A stretch of 42,805 nucleotides of DNA from DASPSR01 sp035498715 (GTDB taxonomy: Bacteria; Nitrospirota; UBA9217), in contig DATJZV010000077.1 of the NCBI GenBank assembly GCA_035498715.1, positions 1 to 42,805 of the forward strand. The letters run 5' to 3'. Both the position numbers and the translations under genes were made by a program. The notes beneath the pieces were generated by a model. It had not been told where the DNA came from. It searched no databases and worked only from the letters and a program-made list of their open reading frames with translations. This document shows, in pieces, positions 24,353-31,997 of this stretch; position 1 is the first letter of the stretch; each line of letters opens with the position of its first letter.

Positions 24353-26108
24353 CCTGATCCTCATCCATCCACCAAGCATTTTCAAATTCAGGGAGCTGCC
24401 CATTTTCTATGGCCCGGTAAGCGATGTGGTTCCTTCGTCCTCCATATTCGAGATATATCCGATCGGATTCCTGACCATATCCAACTACCTTCACCGTCAC
24501 GGCATGTCGGTCAGGATCGTGAACCTTGCCCTGAAGATGCTGAATGACAGGCAGTTCGATCCCGAAGGTTTCATTGCCCGGCTCAAGGGAGAAGCCTTCG
24601 GCATCGATCTCCACTGGCTCCCTCACGTGGACGGAAGCTTGAGCGTTGCAGAACTCGTCAAGAAACACCACCCGACAAAACCAGTTATTCTCGGTGGCCT
24701 GAGCGCGACATATTTCCATGAAGAGATTATGCGTGACTACCCTTTCGTTGACTTCATCCTGTGCGGTGATTCAACGGAAGAACCCCTGCGACAGCTCATG
24801 AAGGCGATCAAGGCCGGCACCGGCTACGAAGACGTTCCCAATCTGGTGTGGCGGGATCAAAGCGGATGTATGGTGGTCAATGAGAGGTCGTTCAGGCCGG
24901 AAACACTGGATTACATCGACTTCGACTACACCCATCTTCTCAAAATGGCTATCAAGTATCTTGACCCGTCCGGCTACATCCCGTTCAAGTACTGGCTCAC
25001 CTATCCCGTCACGGCCGTTTTCTCTTGCCGGGGATGCAACCACAACTGCGGGACCTGCGGAGGATCTGTCGCAGCATTCAGGCAGGTGTGCCTGAGGCAG
25101 CATCCCTGCTTTCGGTCGCCAGAGCTCGTTGCAGAAGACATCCGTCGAGTCGCAGAGTATACAGGAGCGCCTGTCATGGTGCTCGGAGACCTGCTCCAGG
25201 CTGGACGGGAATACAGCGAGCGGTTTTTGGATGCCATGAAAAAGCACCGCATCAAGAACGAGATCGCTATCGAGTTCTTCAGCCCGCCTCCTGCTGATTT
25301 CCTGCAACGGGTAGCCGACTCAATCGAGACCTTCAACGTCGAGATATCTCCGGAGTCCCACGACATCGCCGTCCGGAAGATCTTCGGTAAAAACTATTCG
25401 AACGCCGAGTTTGAGAACATGATCAAGACGCTCATCAGCCTTGGGTGCAAACGGCTCGACTTGTTCTTTATGGTCGGCCTTCCTAACCAGGACTATGCGT
25501 CGGTCATGGATACGGTCAGATACTGCGGCGAGCTCATGGCGAGGTACGGCAGCAACGGCGCCTCAGGCAGGGTCCTCCCCATGATCGCCCCCCTCGCCCC
25601 GTTCATCGATCCCGGCAGCAGCATCTTTGAAAATCCGGAGAAGTACGGCTACCGGTTCTTCTACAGGACGCTTAAAGAGCACCGGCAGGCAATGCTCATG
25701 CCGAGCTGGAAATATACTCTGAGTTACGAGACTCAATGGATGACGCGCGAGGATATCGTACGGGCCACCTACGACGGGGCGTTGATGCTCATCGATCTCA
25801 AGGAGCAGCACGGTATTATCAGACAGAAGACCGCTGCAAAGGTACGCAATCATCTTCTGCGCGCGATACAGTTGAATGAAAGAATAAAGGATCCCCGGAA
25901 TTTGGATGATGAGGTACGAAAGGAAATAATCAGCCTGAACACCCTTGATATCGTCTGCGACAAGCATGAGCTCGACTGGCCCATCAAGGGCTGGAAGCTC
26001 AAAGTCCCCAGCCTCCTGAAACTGCTCCTCAAGCCGGAACGGCACGTACAGCTCCCCCCTCGCTTTTCTCCGATGAAAGGTCAGCGTGTGGGAAAGGCCG
26101 CGCGCTAG
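24339..26108 (+). CDS. B12-binding radical SAM protein
   Basis: A 589-residue enzyme. The N-terminal cobalamin-binding Rossmann-like domain (about 1-165) includes IHPPS, YPIGFLTISNYL and VILGGLSATYF. The radical SAM TIM-barrel follows with C233-x3-C237-x2-C240 for the [4Fe-4S] cluster, plus an extra C230, then EISPESHD and LFFMVGLPNQD. The C-terminal ~130 residues are helical and unassigned. Class B members usually methylate unactivated carbons or rearrange rings; the substrate here is unknown. Its coupling to UbiE and a quinone-reactive cytochrome b suggests a lipid or quinone substrate (inference). The C-terminal tail is strongly basic. Confidence 0.92.
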   Translation: MPVTDLILIHPPSIFKFRELPIFYGPVSDVVPSSSIFEIYPIGFLTISNYLHRHGMSVRIVNLALKMLNDRQFDPEGFIARLKGEAFGIDLHWLPHVDGSLSVAELVKKHHPTKPVILGGLSATYFHEEIMRDYPFVDFILCGDSTEEPLRQLMKAIKAGTGYEDVPNLVWRDQSGCMVVNERSFRPETLDYIDFDYTHLLKMAIKYLDPSGYIPFKYWLTYPVTAVFSCRGCNHNCGTCGGSVAAFRQVCLRQHPCFRSPELVAEDIRRVAEYTGAPVMVLGDLLQAGREYSERFLDAMKKHRIKNEIAIEFFSPPPADFLQRVADSIETFNVEISPESHDIAVRKIFGKNYSNAEFENMIKTLISLGCKRLDLFFMVGLPNQDYASVMDTVRYCGELMARYGSNGASGRVLPMIAPLAPFIDPGSSIFENPEKYGYRFFYRTLKEHRQAMLMPSWKYTLSYETQWMTREDIVRATYDGALMLIDLKEQHGIIRQKTAAKVRNHLLRAIQLNERIKDPRNLDDEVRKEIISLNTLDIVCDKHELDWPIKGWKLKVPSLLKLLLKPERHVQLPPRFSPMKGQRVGKAAR

Positions 26109-26402
26109 GACTCACTATGCGTTCTGATCTCGCGCATTGACCTTAGATCAGTCGCCTTCTCTCCTGCGGCACTGTCCCCTTCATGGCCATGGCAAGCTAT
26201 GAGCTCGTCGAGAGGATGTGCACGACTTTTACGATGTGTTCCCACGAGGCGTTCAGGGGTCCCCGAGAAGAACAACGATAGGCAACTACGGAGAAAAACG
26301 GATTTCAGTCCTTAGCCGGACAATATTGCAGTACGGATAGTACCCGGTCTGCTCTTGCAGCCGCAAGGATACAGGATGCAGGAGAAGATCGTCCTTGTTC
26401 CT
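26109..26402. other. Intergenic region between convergent genes
   Basis: No gene or clear terminator was found in these 294 nt. A perfect 14-bp palindrome, TTTACTTAAGTAAA, at 26402-26415 overlaps the stop codon of the following minus-strand gene. Confidence 0.4.
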
Positions 26403-26699
26403 TTACTTAAGTAAAAGTTTGAAGAACCTGTTCATGGCAAGCCCGGCGGCAGCGCCAAGAAGAGCGCCGAATGCGGCAAGGAATCCCATCACGATGACCA
26501 GCACGAGCGTTACGGCAAAATAATTCTGGCCGCATGCCGGTCCAAACATCCTCGTAACGTCCTTTGCGGCGGCATCCCGCCAGGTGCCCTGGAGGGTGTC
26601 CGAAAAGACAATGTCCATGGACAGGGCTGCGCCAAGGGTTACGATCGCGCCGATGCCAGCACCAATGACTACCGCTATCTTGAGTCCCCTATCACTCAT
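26403..26699 (-). CDS. Small two-helix membrane protein, unknown function
   Basis: A 98-residue protein with membrane helices at about 8-28 (IAVVIGAGIGAIVTLGAALS) and 62-90 (TLVLVIVMGFLAAFGALLGA), separated by a ~30-residue loop with one Cys (GPACGQ), and ending in a basic tail. GGAAGGTGATGG lies before the ATG. It begins 24 nt after the alpha/beta hydrolase stop and is probably co-transcribed with it. No family is recognised; glycine-rich helices suggest oligomerisation. Confidence 0.65.
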   Translation of the reverse strand: MSDRGLKIAVVIGAGIGAIVTLGAALSMDIVFSDTLQGTWRDAAAKDVTRMFGPACGQNYFAVTLVLVIVMGFLAAFGALLGAAAGLAMNRFFKLLLK

Positions 26700-26723
26700 G
26701 AATCCATCACCTTCCCTTTCTCC

Positions 26724-27881
26724 TCATTGCGCACCTCCGACTGCCTGTTCGCTCCTTCCCAGCAAATCATAGATCAGTGAAAACAACCGCCAGCCGCCGA
26801 GGACATACTTTTTATATATCGAACCCATCGATGGTTCAACGGGCTCGATGTGCATGAACTGGGGTAGGAGTTCGAGATGCACACGTCTTGAATCGCCGAC
26901 CGCATCTGCAAGCCTCAGGCTCTCGGTATAAGGAATGGAATAATCTTCCATGCCATGAGCGATGATAAAAGAGGCGTGAATATATTTTACTGCACGTTCC
27001 GGAGAAAGTTGGTACACCTGCTCCCGTAAAGCAACAGGGAGGTTCTCATAGAGTAAGTCAAAACGCTCCTGGTCCTTATTCATGAGAAAATCGTATAACG
27101 CTCTCCCCTCGGGGCCGAGAGTCTTCACAAGTGCAGCGGCTTGGGCGGTCTCGTACCGGTTCTTCATTTCTATGATCTTTCTGAGCGTATCCCGGTCCGC
27201 AGGGGAACGCAGTATGTCCAGGTTCCTGTACGCGAACATCCATCGGAAAGACTCCTCCGGTCTCAGCCAGCCCCTGTGCCTGCCGTACTCAAAGCTGCCG
27301 GTCATGGCAAAGAGCATGACGTTCCGGAGATTATAATACCCTCCGAAGCTCACGACCACGCTGACCTTGTCCCTTATCCGTGGATCCGCCGAAGCGAGCA
27401 GCATGGGCCCGGCGCCGTAGCTTATGCCCATCATGCCGCCTCCGTGCTTTGCGTCATGTCGTCTGCTTATATATAGAAAACTTTGCAGGATGTCCTCCGC
27501 TTCAGAAATGCGTATGCGGAGGGTTTTCATTCCTTCGAAATCGGGGACCAAGACGAGGATCCCTGCTCGAGCGAAGTCCTTTGCCAAAAGTACAAGCTGT
27601 TCGTCGTCCTTGCCCGTGGGGTTCACTCCGTGCACGATGACGAGTGGAAAATGGAAGCCGCCATCTTTCGGAATATAAAGATCTGCAGGAAGGGACTTCC
27701 CCCTGCTCGGGATGCTCACCTTTTTCACGGACGGGCCGTCGATAAACTTCCCCATCACCGCCTTCTCCGGCGGCCTCACGCTGTCAGCCAGGATAAGGAG
27801 GCTCACGAACACCCGTTTTATCTGGGCAGTAAACAGAATACTGATAATAACCAGCACGGAGAGTACGATGATTTTTTTCAT
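26724..27881 (-). CDS. Membrane-anchored alpha/beta hydrolase
   Basis: A 385-residue hydrolase of the dienelactone hydrolase/prolyl-oligopeptidase-like class; substrate unknown. An N-terminal anchor or signal (about 3-20, IIVLSVLVIISILFT) puts the catalytic domain outside the cytosol. The catalytic triad is readable: nucleophile S154 in GISYGAG, Asp 313 in HGMEDYSIP and His 344 in QFMHIEP. The oxyanion strand VIVHGVNP is also present. A helical lid of about 110 residues (200-300) is inserted before the Asp. It is transcribed with the small membrane protein downstream. No Shine-Dalgarno is obvious. Confidence 0.85.
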   Translation of the reverse strand: MKKIIVLSVLVIISILFTAQIKRVFVSLLILADSVRPPEKAVMGKFIDGPSVKKVSIPSRGKSLPADLYIPKDGGFHFPLVIVHGVNPTGKDDEQLVLLAKDFARAGILVLVPDFEGMKTLRIRISEAEDILQSFLYISRRHDAKHGGGMMGISYGAGPMLLASADPRIRDKVSVVVSFGGYYNLRNVMLFAMTGSFEYGRHRGWLRPEESFRWMFAYRNLDILRSPADRDTLRKIIEMKNRYETAQAAALVKTLGPEGRALYDFLMNKDQERFDLLYENLPVALREQVYQLSPERAVKYIHASFIIAHGMEDYSIPYTESLRLADAVGDSRRVHLELLPQFMHIEPVEPSMGSIYKKYVLGGWRLFSLIYDLLGRSEQAVGGAQ

Positions 27882-28118
27882 TGCATTAATACTGCCTTAC
27901 ACATCTCTGTCTCTCGCTTTCATCACCAAGTTATCATCTGCACCTCGATGTCAATGCGCAGAGCAGGATTCCAGTCCCTCCCGCGTTATCGCTCATTTTC
28001 AACAGCCCCCAGAACTACCTCAGGGTTGAACTCCCTCGCCAGGATGTCATGAATATTTCCACCGTCCCGCCGAAGGGCATCGCCTTCTCAGGCACTAACC
28101 AGAGGCTCGGGTCAACAC

Positions 28119-28346
28119 TTAGTCCGTTACAGGACCGGGGCGCCCGGCGACATTGATATCGGGAAGGGTCTGTGCATTTTTTTGGCCTCTGTGTCGCTTG
28201 GGCACCCTGGAAATATCGGCTTCAACATGGGCAGCGCTCTCGCGATCGGGATAATTATAGACCTCCGCATACGCTGTCATGCCTGAAAGCCACATGCAGA
28301 ACAGCACGATGGATGGCAGTATCCGGTTTCCCTTACCCCTCCGCAT
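28119..28346 (-). CDS. Small secreted protein, DUF4124-like
   Basis: 75 residues: a basic N-terminus, hydrophobic stretch and cleavage-like site (MTAYA then EVYNY) make a good signal peptide. The mature part, VYNYPDRESAAHVEADIS then RVPKRHR, resembles the DUF4124 pattern (Y-x-Y/W-x-D-x-x-G-x-x-H-F-x-D ... VP-x-x-Y), but with proline and serine-alanine where the turn glycine normally sits. It has no Shine-Dalgarno and may be a degenerate copy. Function unknown. Confidence 0.45.
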   Translation of the reverse strand: MRRGKGNRILPSIVLFCMWLSGMTAYAEVYNYPDRESAAHVEADISRVPKRHRGQKNAQTLPDINVAGRPGPVTD

Positions 28347-28405
28347 ACGACCGTCTTTTCGTCACCGAACAGCATCGAACCTCGTAGATTCACGCTTCTG
28401 ACGAA

Positions 28406-29059
28406 CTATTTCAATATTTCGCCGGTCTTGCGCGACCACAGAAGCAGGTCGAGATGGTCCATATCGATGCCGATCTCCCTGGCGAACCGTTCTAGTCGTT
28501 TCTCTATCGCGAGGTATCCCGCGCGCGTTGTGGGACGCATTCGCCTGCCGATCACGCCCATCTCACGCAGGCTGTTCAGGATATGCTTGTCCAGGATGGC
28601 ATAGCCAGGGAACCCGATGTTCCGGAGAAAGTGGCTTGCCTCCTTGTATCCCAAACCTTTGATCGATTTATTCTTAGCAAAAAAATCTCGGCGTAGGTCC
28701 CGGCAGTCAAATGACTCTATGAGCCGGCGGAGCTCCATGCCACAGGTCTCATTAAGATATTCTCTCGTTTGGACAATATACGACGGTCGGATGCGCCAGA
28801 ACCGGACACGGTGCGCCTGGGCGCGCTGCTGCAGTTCCTTTTCACTACCGGTGTGAAGAATGTCCTTGAGCGCTCCGACGGTGCGCATCCCCATCTTCGC
28901 ACTGCTGCCGGCGGTCAGGATGCAGTAACAGAGCTCTTCGAAGATAGCTCGGTCGCCTTTTTCGTAAGCCGCCTTGAATTCCGATAGCCGAGCAGTGATC
29001 AAAGGCTTCTTTTTCCGATAGTCCCGTTTGAGCTCAGCGATGATGTCTTTGCCAGGCAT
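28406..29059 (-). CDS. ogg: 8-oxoguanine DNA glycosylase/AP lyase (Ogg2 type)
   Basis: Base-excision repair enzyme that removes 8-oxoguanine and cuts the abasic site; 217 residues, the Ogg2 length. Seen: the helix-hairpin-helix segment KGLGYKEASHFLRNIGF with catalytic Lys139, and Asp157 in ILDKHIL, spaced 18 residues apart as in Methanocaldococcus Ogg2. The N-terminal helical domain carries FEELCYCILTAGSSA. The ATG lies inside the rhodanese gene (26-nt overlap), so it is coupled to it. Ogg2 is commoner in archaea and anaerobic bacteria than in aerobes, which usually use MutM. Confidence 0.92.
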   Translation of the reverse strand: MPGKDIIAELKRDYRKKKPLITARLSEFKAAYEKGDRAIFEELCYCILTAGSSAKMGMRTVGALKDILHTGSEKELQQRAQAHRVRFWRIRPSYIVQTREYLNETCGMELRRLIESFDCRDLRRDFFAKNKSIKGLGYKEASHFLRNIGFPGYAILDKHILNSLREMGVIGRRMRPTTRAGYLAIEKRLERFAREIGIDMDHLDLLLWSRKTGEILK

Positions 29060-29405
29060 TGTAGCCGCCCCGCAGGTTATAGAGGTTCCTGTAGCCCATG
29101 CCCATCAGGCGCTTGATGGCCCAGATACTCTGGTTTCCGTTCCGGCAATACACAACCAGCTCTTTATCCTTCTTGAGCTTTTTGACCTTATTGCCAATAT
29201 CTGAAAGCGGCACATGGACGGCGCCGGGAATATGTCCCTGCTCGTATTCCTTATCCGTACGTACGTCCAGGAGCACCATCCCCTTCTTCTGATCAAGATC
29301 CCGGGAAGATATCTGCTTGATTCCCAGGCGGCTCAGAAAACCGAACAGTTTAATGACAAGAAACAGTACGACAATTCCTACGAGTATTGTTGATGCTGTA
29401 TCCAA
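29034..29405 (-). CDS. Membrane-anchored rhodanese
   Basis: A 123-residue single-domain sulfurtransferase tethered by one N-terminal helix (about 7-22, ILVGIVVLFLVIKLFG). The rhodanese domain has LLDVRTDKEYEQGHIPGA and the active-site loop VYCRNGNQS with Cys87, and ends GGYNAW. Its orientation cannot be settled by eye. The start is TTG 29405 with a strong GGGAGGATC upstream; no ATG fits. It overlaps ogg, a pairing I do not know from other genomes. Sulfur donor and acceptor are unknown. Confidence 0.9.
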   Translation of the reverse strand: MDTASTILVGIVVLFLVIKLFGFLSRLGIKQISSRDLDQKKGMVLLDVRTDKEYEQGHIPGAVHVPLSDIGNKVKKLKKDKELVVYCRNGNQSIWAIKRLMGMGYRNLYNLRGGYNAWQRHHR

Positions 29406-29431
29406 AGTTCAAGATCCTCCCTCAATTGATT

Positions 29432-29443
29432 TCTAATATTAGA
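29432..29443. repeat. 12-bp perfect palindrome upstream of rhodanese
   Basis: TCTAATATTAGA, 26 nt upstream of the TTG start of the rhodanese gene. It contains a TAATAT that could be a -10 on the minus strand. It may be an operator. Confidence 0.35.
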
Positions 29444-29519
29444 GTGCGGAATGCAGAATGAATGCTGCTCGTTCCACGATTCAGTCCCCGATCGGAAAAC
29501 AGCGATCCCAATATTATGT

Positions 29520-31685
29520 TCATCCCCGTTTCACGGGCAGCTCGATGATGAACTTGGCGCCCTTCGGAGCGTTCTGTTCGACGCGGATAGTGCCACTGTG
29601 GTCCTTTATGATCCGAAGCACAATGGCGAGCCCCAATCCGCTCTTTTTCTTCTTCCTTGAAAAGTCAGGCTGGAACAGTTTGGCTATATCCTCCGCTGCT
29701 ATCCCCGGTCCCTCATCGGACACCTCTATCTGCGCCATACCTCCCGGAGTCATCCGCACCGCAACCCATATCCTGCCTTTGCCGCTCATAGCCTCGACGG
29801 CGTTCTCGAAAAGATTGATGAAGACCCGTTTCATCTGTTCGTTATCTATGATCACATCGGGCATACCGGGCGCCAGGTCCTTTACCACCGCTATATTCTT
29901 GTGCGCCGTGGTATAGAGCTGCGCAGCGCTCTCGACCACAGGCGCCAGCGGCTGGGGGACAGGATTGGAACTCGGCATGCGCGCGAAGTTCGCAAATTCA
30001 TCAACGAGCCTTCGCAGGCCGTCCGCCTCCTGAACAATCGTCCGGCTGCATTCATCGAACACCGAATCAAAGTCGGCAGCACCCTCAGCGTGCTTTTTGC
30101 GCAGTCGCTCGGCAGAGAGCTTGATCGGCGTGAGTGGGTTCTTGAACTCGTGGGCGATCCTCCGGGCCACGTCCTGCCAGGTCTCGGCCTTCTTGGCACG
30201 GATCAACTCGGTCAGGTCATCGAAGGTTATCACCGTGCCGATAGGCGTCCCGGCGCTGTCCCTGAGCGTGGAGACGCGCATCCGGAGCGTCAGGATACGA
30301 CCGCGTACGTTGAGCGCAATCTCTTCCTCGGCCCGCCCCTGGCCATGCTCGAGCCTCCGGAAGAGCCTGCGGATCGGTTCAAGCTCAATGAACCCGAACG
30401 CCTCGTCGTACCGTTTGCCGAACATGTCCTTCTCGCGGACGCCGAGACTCGCCGATGCCGACGGGTTGATCGTCGTGATCCTGCCTGAGCGATCAAGGGA
30501 AACAACGCCGGTATCGATATTCGAAAGGATCGTCTGCTTGTAGGAATCAGCCTGCACGAGTTGCTCGCGCGATTGTCTCAGCTCGCTCGTCATCTTGTTG
30601 AATGAATCGATGAGCACGCCCACCTCATCCCCCGTCGTTTCGTCGATACGGTAATCTAACCTGCCGGCCGTGACCGCAGCCGTTCCCTCTGCCAGCTTCC
30701 TGATCGGCACGGTGATACCGGCTGCCACACGGAGCGCGACCCAGATCGCTGCCAGGAGCAGCGCCAGCGTGACCGTAAGAAATCCGAGCCGGTATGCCAG
30801 CTTGATCGGTTCCTTGCCCCGGAGCGATGACCGGTACTGCGAATATCCCAGTCGTATTTCTTCGGTTTTAGCCGCAAGGCTCTGTGGCACATAGTAGCTC
30901 ACAGCTACCGCAGCCGAAACCTTCTTGTCATCGAGCGACTCGTAGACCGGAACGACCGCCCGGACGATCTCGCCTTTTTTCCCGAGATCGATCACTGTGG
31001 CGGCGCCTTCGGATGTAAATGCCGCGGCTGCAAAGTCGGCCGACGTGGCGACAAAGGTCCTGGCCGGGAACTTTCCGGTCACAACAGTGACCGACCGTTC
31101 ACGGGGCGATGCCAGAAGCTCTACGGAACCGAGACCATATTCAGTCGCCTTCCGACGCAGATAGTCCTTGAGCACTGGTGCCTCAAAGCGGGACAGAAGA
31201 TGCTCCTCGGTCATTTGTCTGCTGATCTGCCTGCCGAAATCAAAGGCCTGCTCCCGGAGCCGGTCGTAATAGGCTCGGGCCACGGTGACCGAGTCCTCAA
31301 GGGAGGTTTCTATCTTGAGACTGAAGAGCCGCTCTATGCTTCTGGTGAACATTCCGCTCCCGATCAAGAAGAGAAGTATCGGTGGTATCAGGGAAAGGCT
31401 GACGAAGGCAGCGACCAGTTTTGTCCGGAACCGGGCCCCAAGAACACCATGCTTCCTCTCGATAGAAAGCTTCCAGAGGCTCCGGGCCGTCATGAAAATG
31501 ACCGCAGCCAGGAGAAGGAAATTCGCGTTGATCAGAATGACGATAAGGATATTGTCGGAAAAGGGGCCTTCGAAACCACGGTACTTGAGCTGGAGTACGA
31601 TGGCGAGCGCCGTCAGAAGCACAAAGCCGAAAAGGGTGAGCACTCCCCGCAATCCTGATTGCCCCTCTTTCCTCTCGGTCGCCAT
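29520..31685 (-). CDS. NtrY-like sensor histidine kinase
   Basis: A 721-residue membrane kinase. Order as seen: membrane helices at about 15-34, 42-68 and 88-110, an extracytoplasmic sensor region (about 110-300) closed by a helix near 300-325, HAMP (about 325-380), PAS (NIDTGVVSLDRSGRITTINP), HisKA with the phospho-acceptor His in RIAHEFKNPLTPIKLSAERL, and HATPase_c with the N box NLFENAVEAM, DEGPGI and GLGLAIV. The NP after HEFK is typical of the NtrY/NtrB group. NtrY normally sits beside NtrX, a sigma54 activator, but no response regulator is encoded in this window, so it is an orphan here. A candidate promoter lies just before the ATG. Confidence 0.92.
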   Translation of the reverse strand: MATERKEGQSGLRGVLTLFGFVLLTALAIVLQLKYRGFEGPFSDNILIVILINANFLLLAAVIFMTARSLWKLSIERKHGVLGARFRTKLVAAFVSLSLIPPILLFLIGSGMFTRSIERLFSLKIETSLEDSVTVARAYYDRLREQAFDFGRQISRQMTEEHLLSRFEAPVLKDYLRRKATEYGLGSVELLASPRERSVTVVTGKFPARTFVATSADFAAAAFTSEGAATVIDLGKKGEIVRAVVPVYESLDDKKVSAAVAVSYYVPQSLAAKTEEIRLGYSQYRSSLRGKEPIKLAYRLGFLTVTLALLLAAIWVALRVAAGITVPIRKLAEGTAAVTAGRLDYRIDETTGDEVGVLIDSFNKMTSELRQSREQLVQADSYKQTILSNIDTGVVSLDRSGRITTINPSASASLGVREKDMFGKRYDEAFGFIELEPIRRLFRRLEHGQGRAEEEIALNVRGRILTLRMRVSTLRDSAGTPIGTVITFDDLTELIRAKKAETWQDVARRIAHEFKNPLTPIKLSAERLRKKHAEGAADFDSVFDECSRTIVQEADGLRRLVDEFANFARMPSSNPVPQPLAPVVESAAQLYTTAHKNIAVVKDLAPGMPDVIIDNEQMKRVFINLFENAVEAMSGKGRIWVAVRMTPGGMAQIEVSDEGPGIAAEDIAKLFQPDFSRKKKKSGLGLAIVLRIIKDHSGTIRVEQNAPKGAKFIIELPVKRG

Positions 31686-31694
31686 GGTAAAGGC

Positions 31695-31723
31695 AGAATA
31701 CCAAAAACACCCGCCAAATGCAA
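31695..31723 (-). promoter_or_regulatory. Candidate promoter of the NtrY-like kinase, near-leaderless
   Basis: Read on the minus strand: TTGCAT (31723-31718), 17 nt, TATTCT (31700-31695), then 9 nt to the ATG at 31685. The leader would be only 2-3 nt, with no Shine-Dalgarno. Confidence 0.45.
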
Positions 31724-31745
31724 GGTCTGGTTTTGATTAATTCTC

Positions 31746-31775
31746 TTGACAAACAAGAGGTTTCTCGGCTATCTT
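31746..31775 (+). promoter_or_regulatory. Promoter of the LysM gene with inverted repeat over the -35
   Basis: TTGACA (31746-31751), 18 nt, TATCTT (31770-31775). The -35 is overlapped by CTCTTG (31743-31748) / CAAGAG (31754-31759), a perfect 6-bp inverted repeat with a 5-nt spacer that could bind a repressor. The leader to the start codon is over 200 nt. Confidence 0.6.
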
Positions 31776-31799
31776 AAGGAAAATCATGAGAATAACCGG

Positions 31800-31840
31800 A
31801 GAGGGACTCGTCGCATCGACCGCCACGATCGACGCCCTCT
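31800..31840 (+). other. Long hairpin in the LysM mRNA leader
   Basis: AGAGGG (31800-31805), CGTCG (31809-31813) and ATCG (31815-31818) pair with CGAT (31826-31829), CGACG (31830-31834) and CCCTCT (31835-31840): 15 base pairs with two small bulges and a 7-nt loop. It begins about 20 nt after the predicted transcription start. No T-run follows, so it is not a simple terminator. A 19-codon frame (ATG 31786 to TAA 31845) spans the hairpin. Confidence 0.55.
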
Positions 31841-31997
31841 CTTAAACGCCCGATGCCCTGAAAGAGAGGCAGGCTATACAGCCTCAAAGTTGTCGTCAGA
31901 TTGAGTACAAATCCACAGTCACGGCCGGAGGCCGCGGCTGAAAAGAATACGCCGGTCAAAAAGCCGGTAAAAAGAAGAACAAAGTCAGGAGGCAGGG

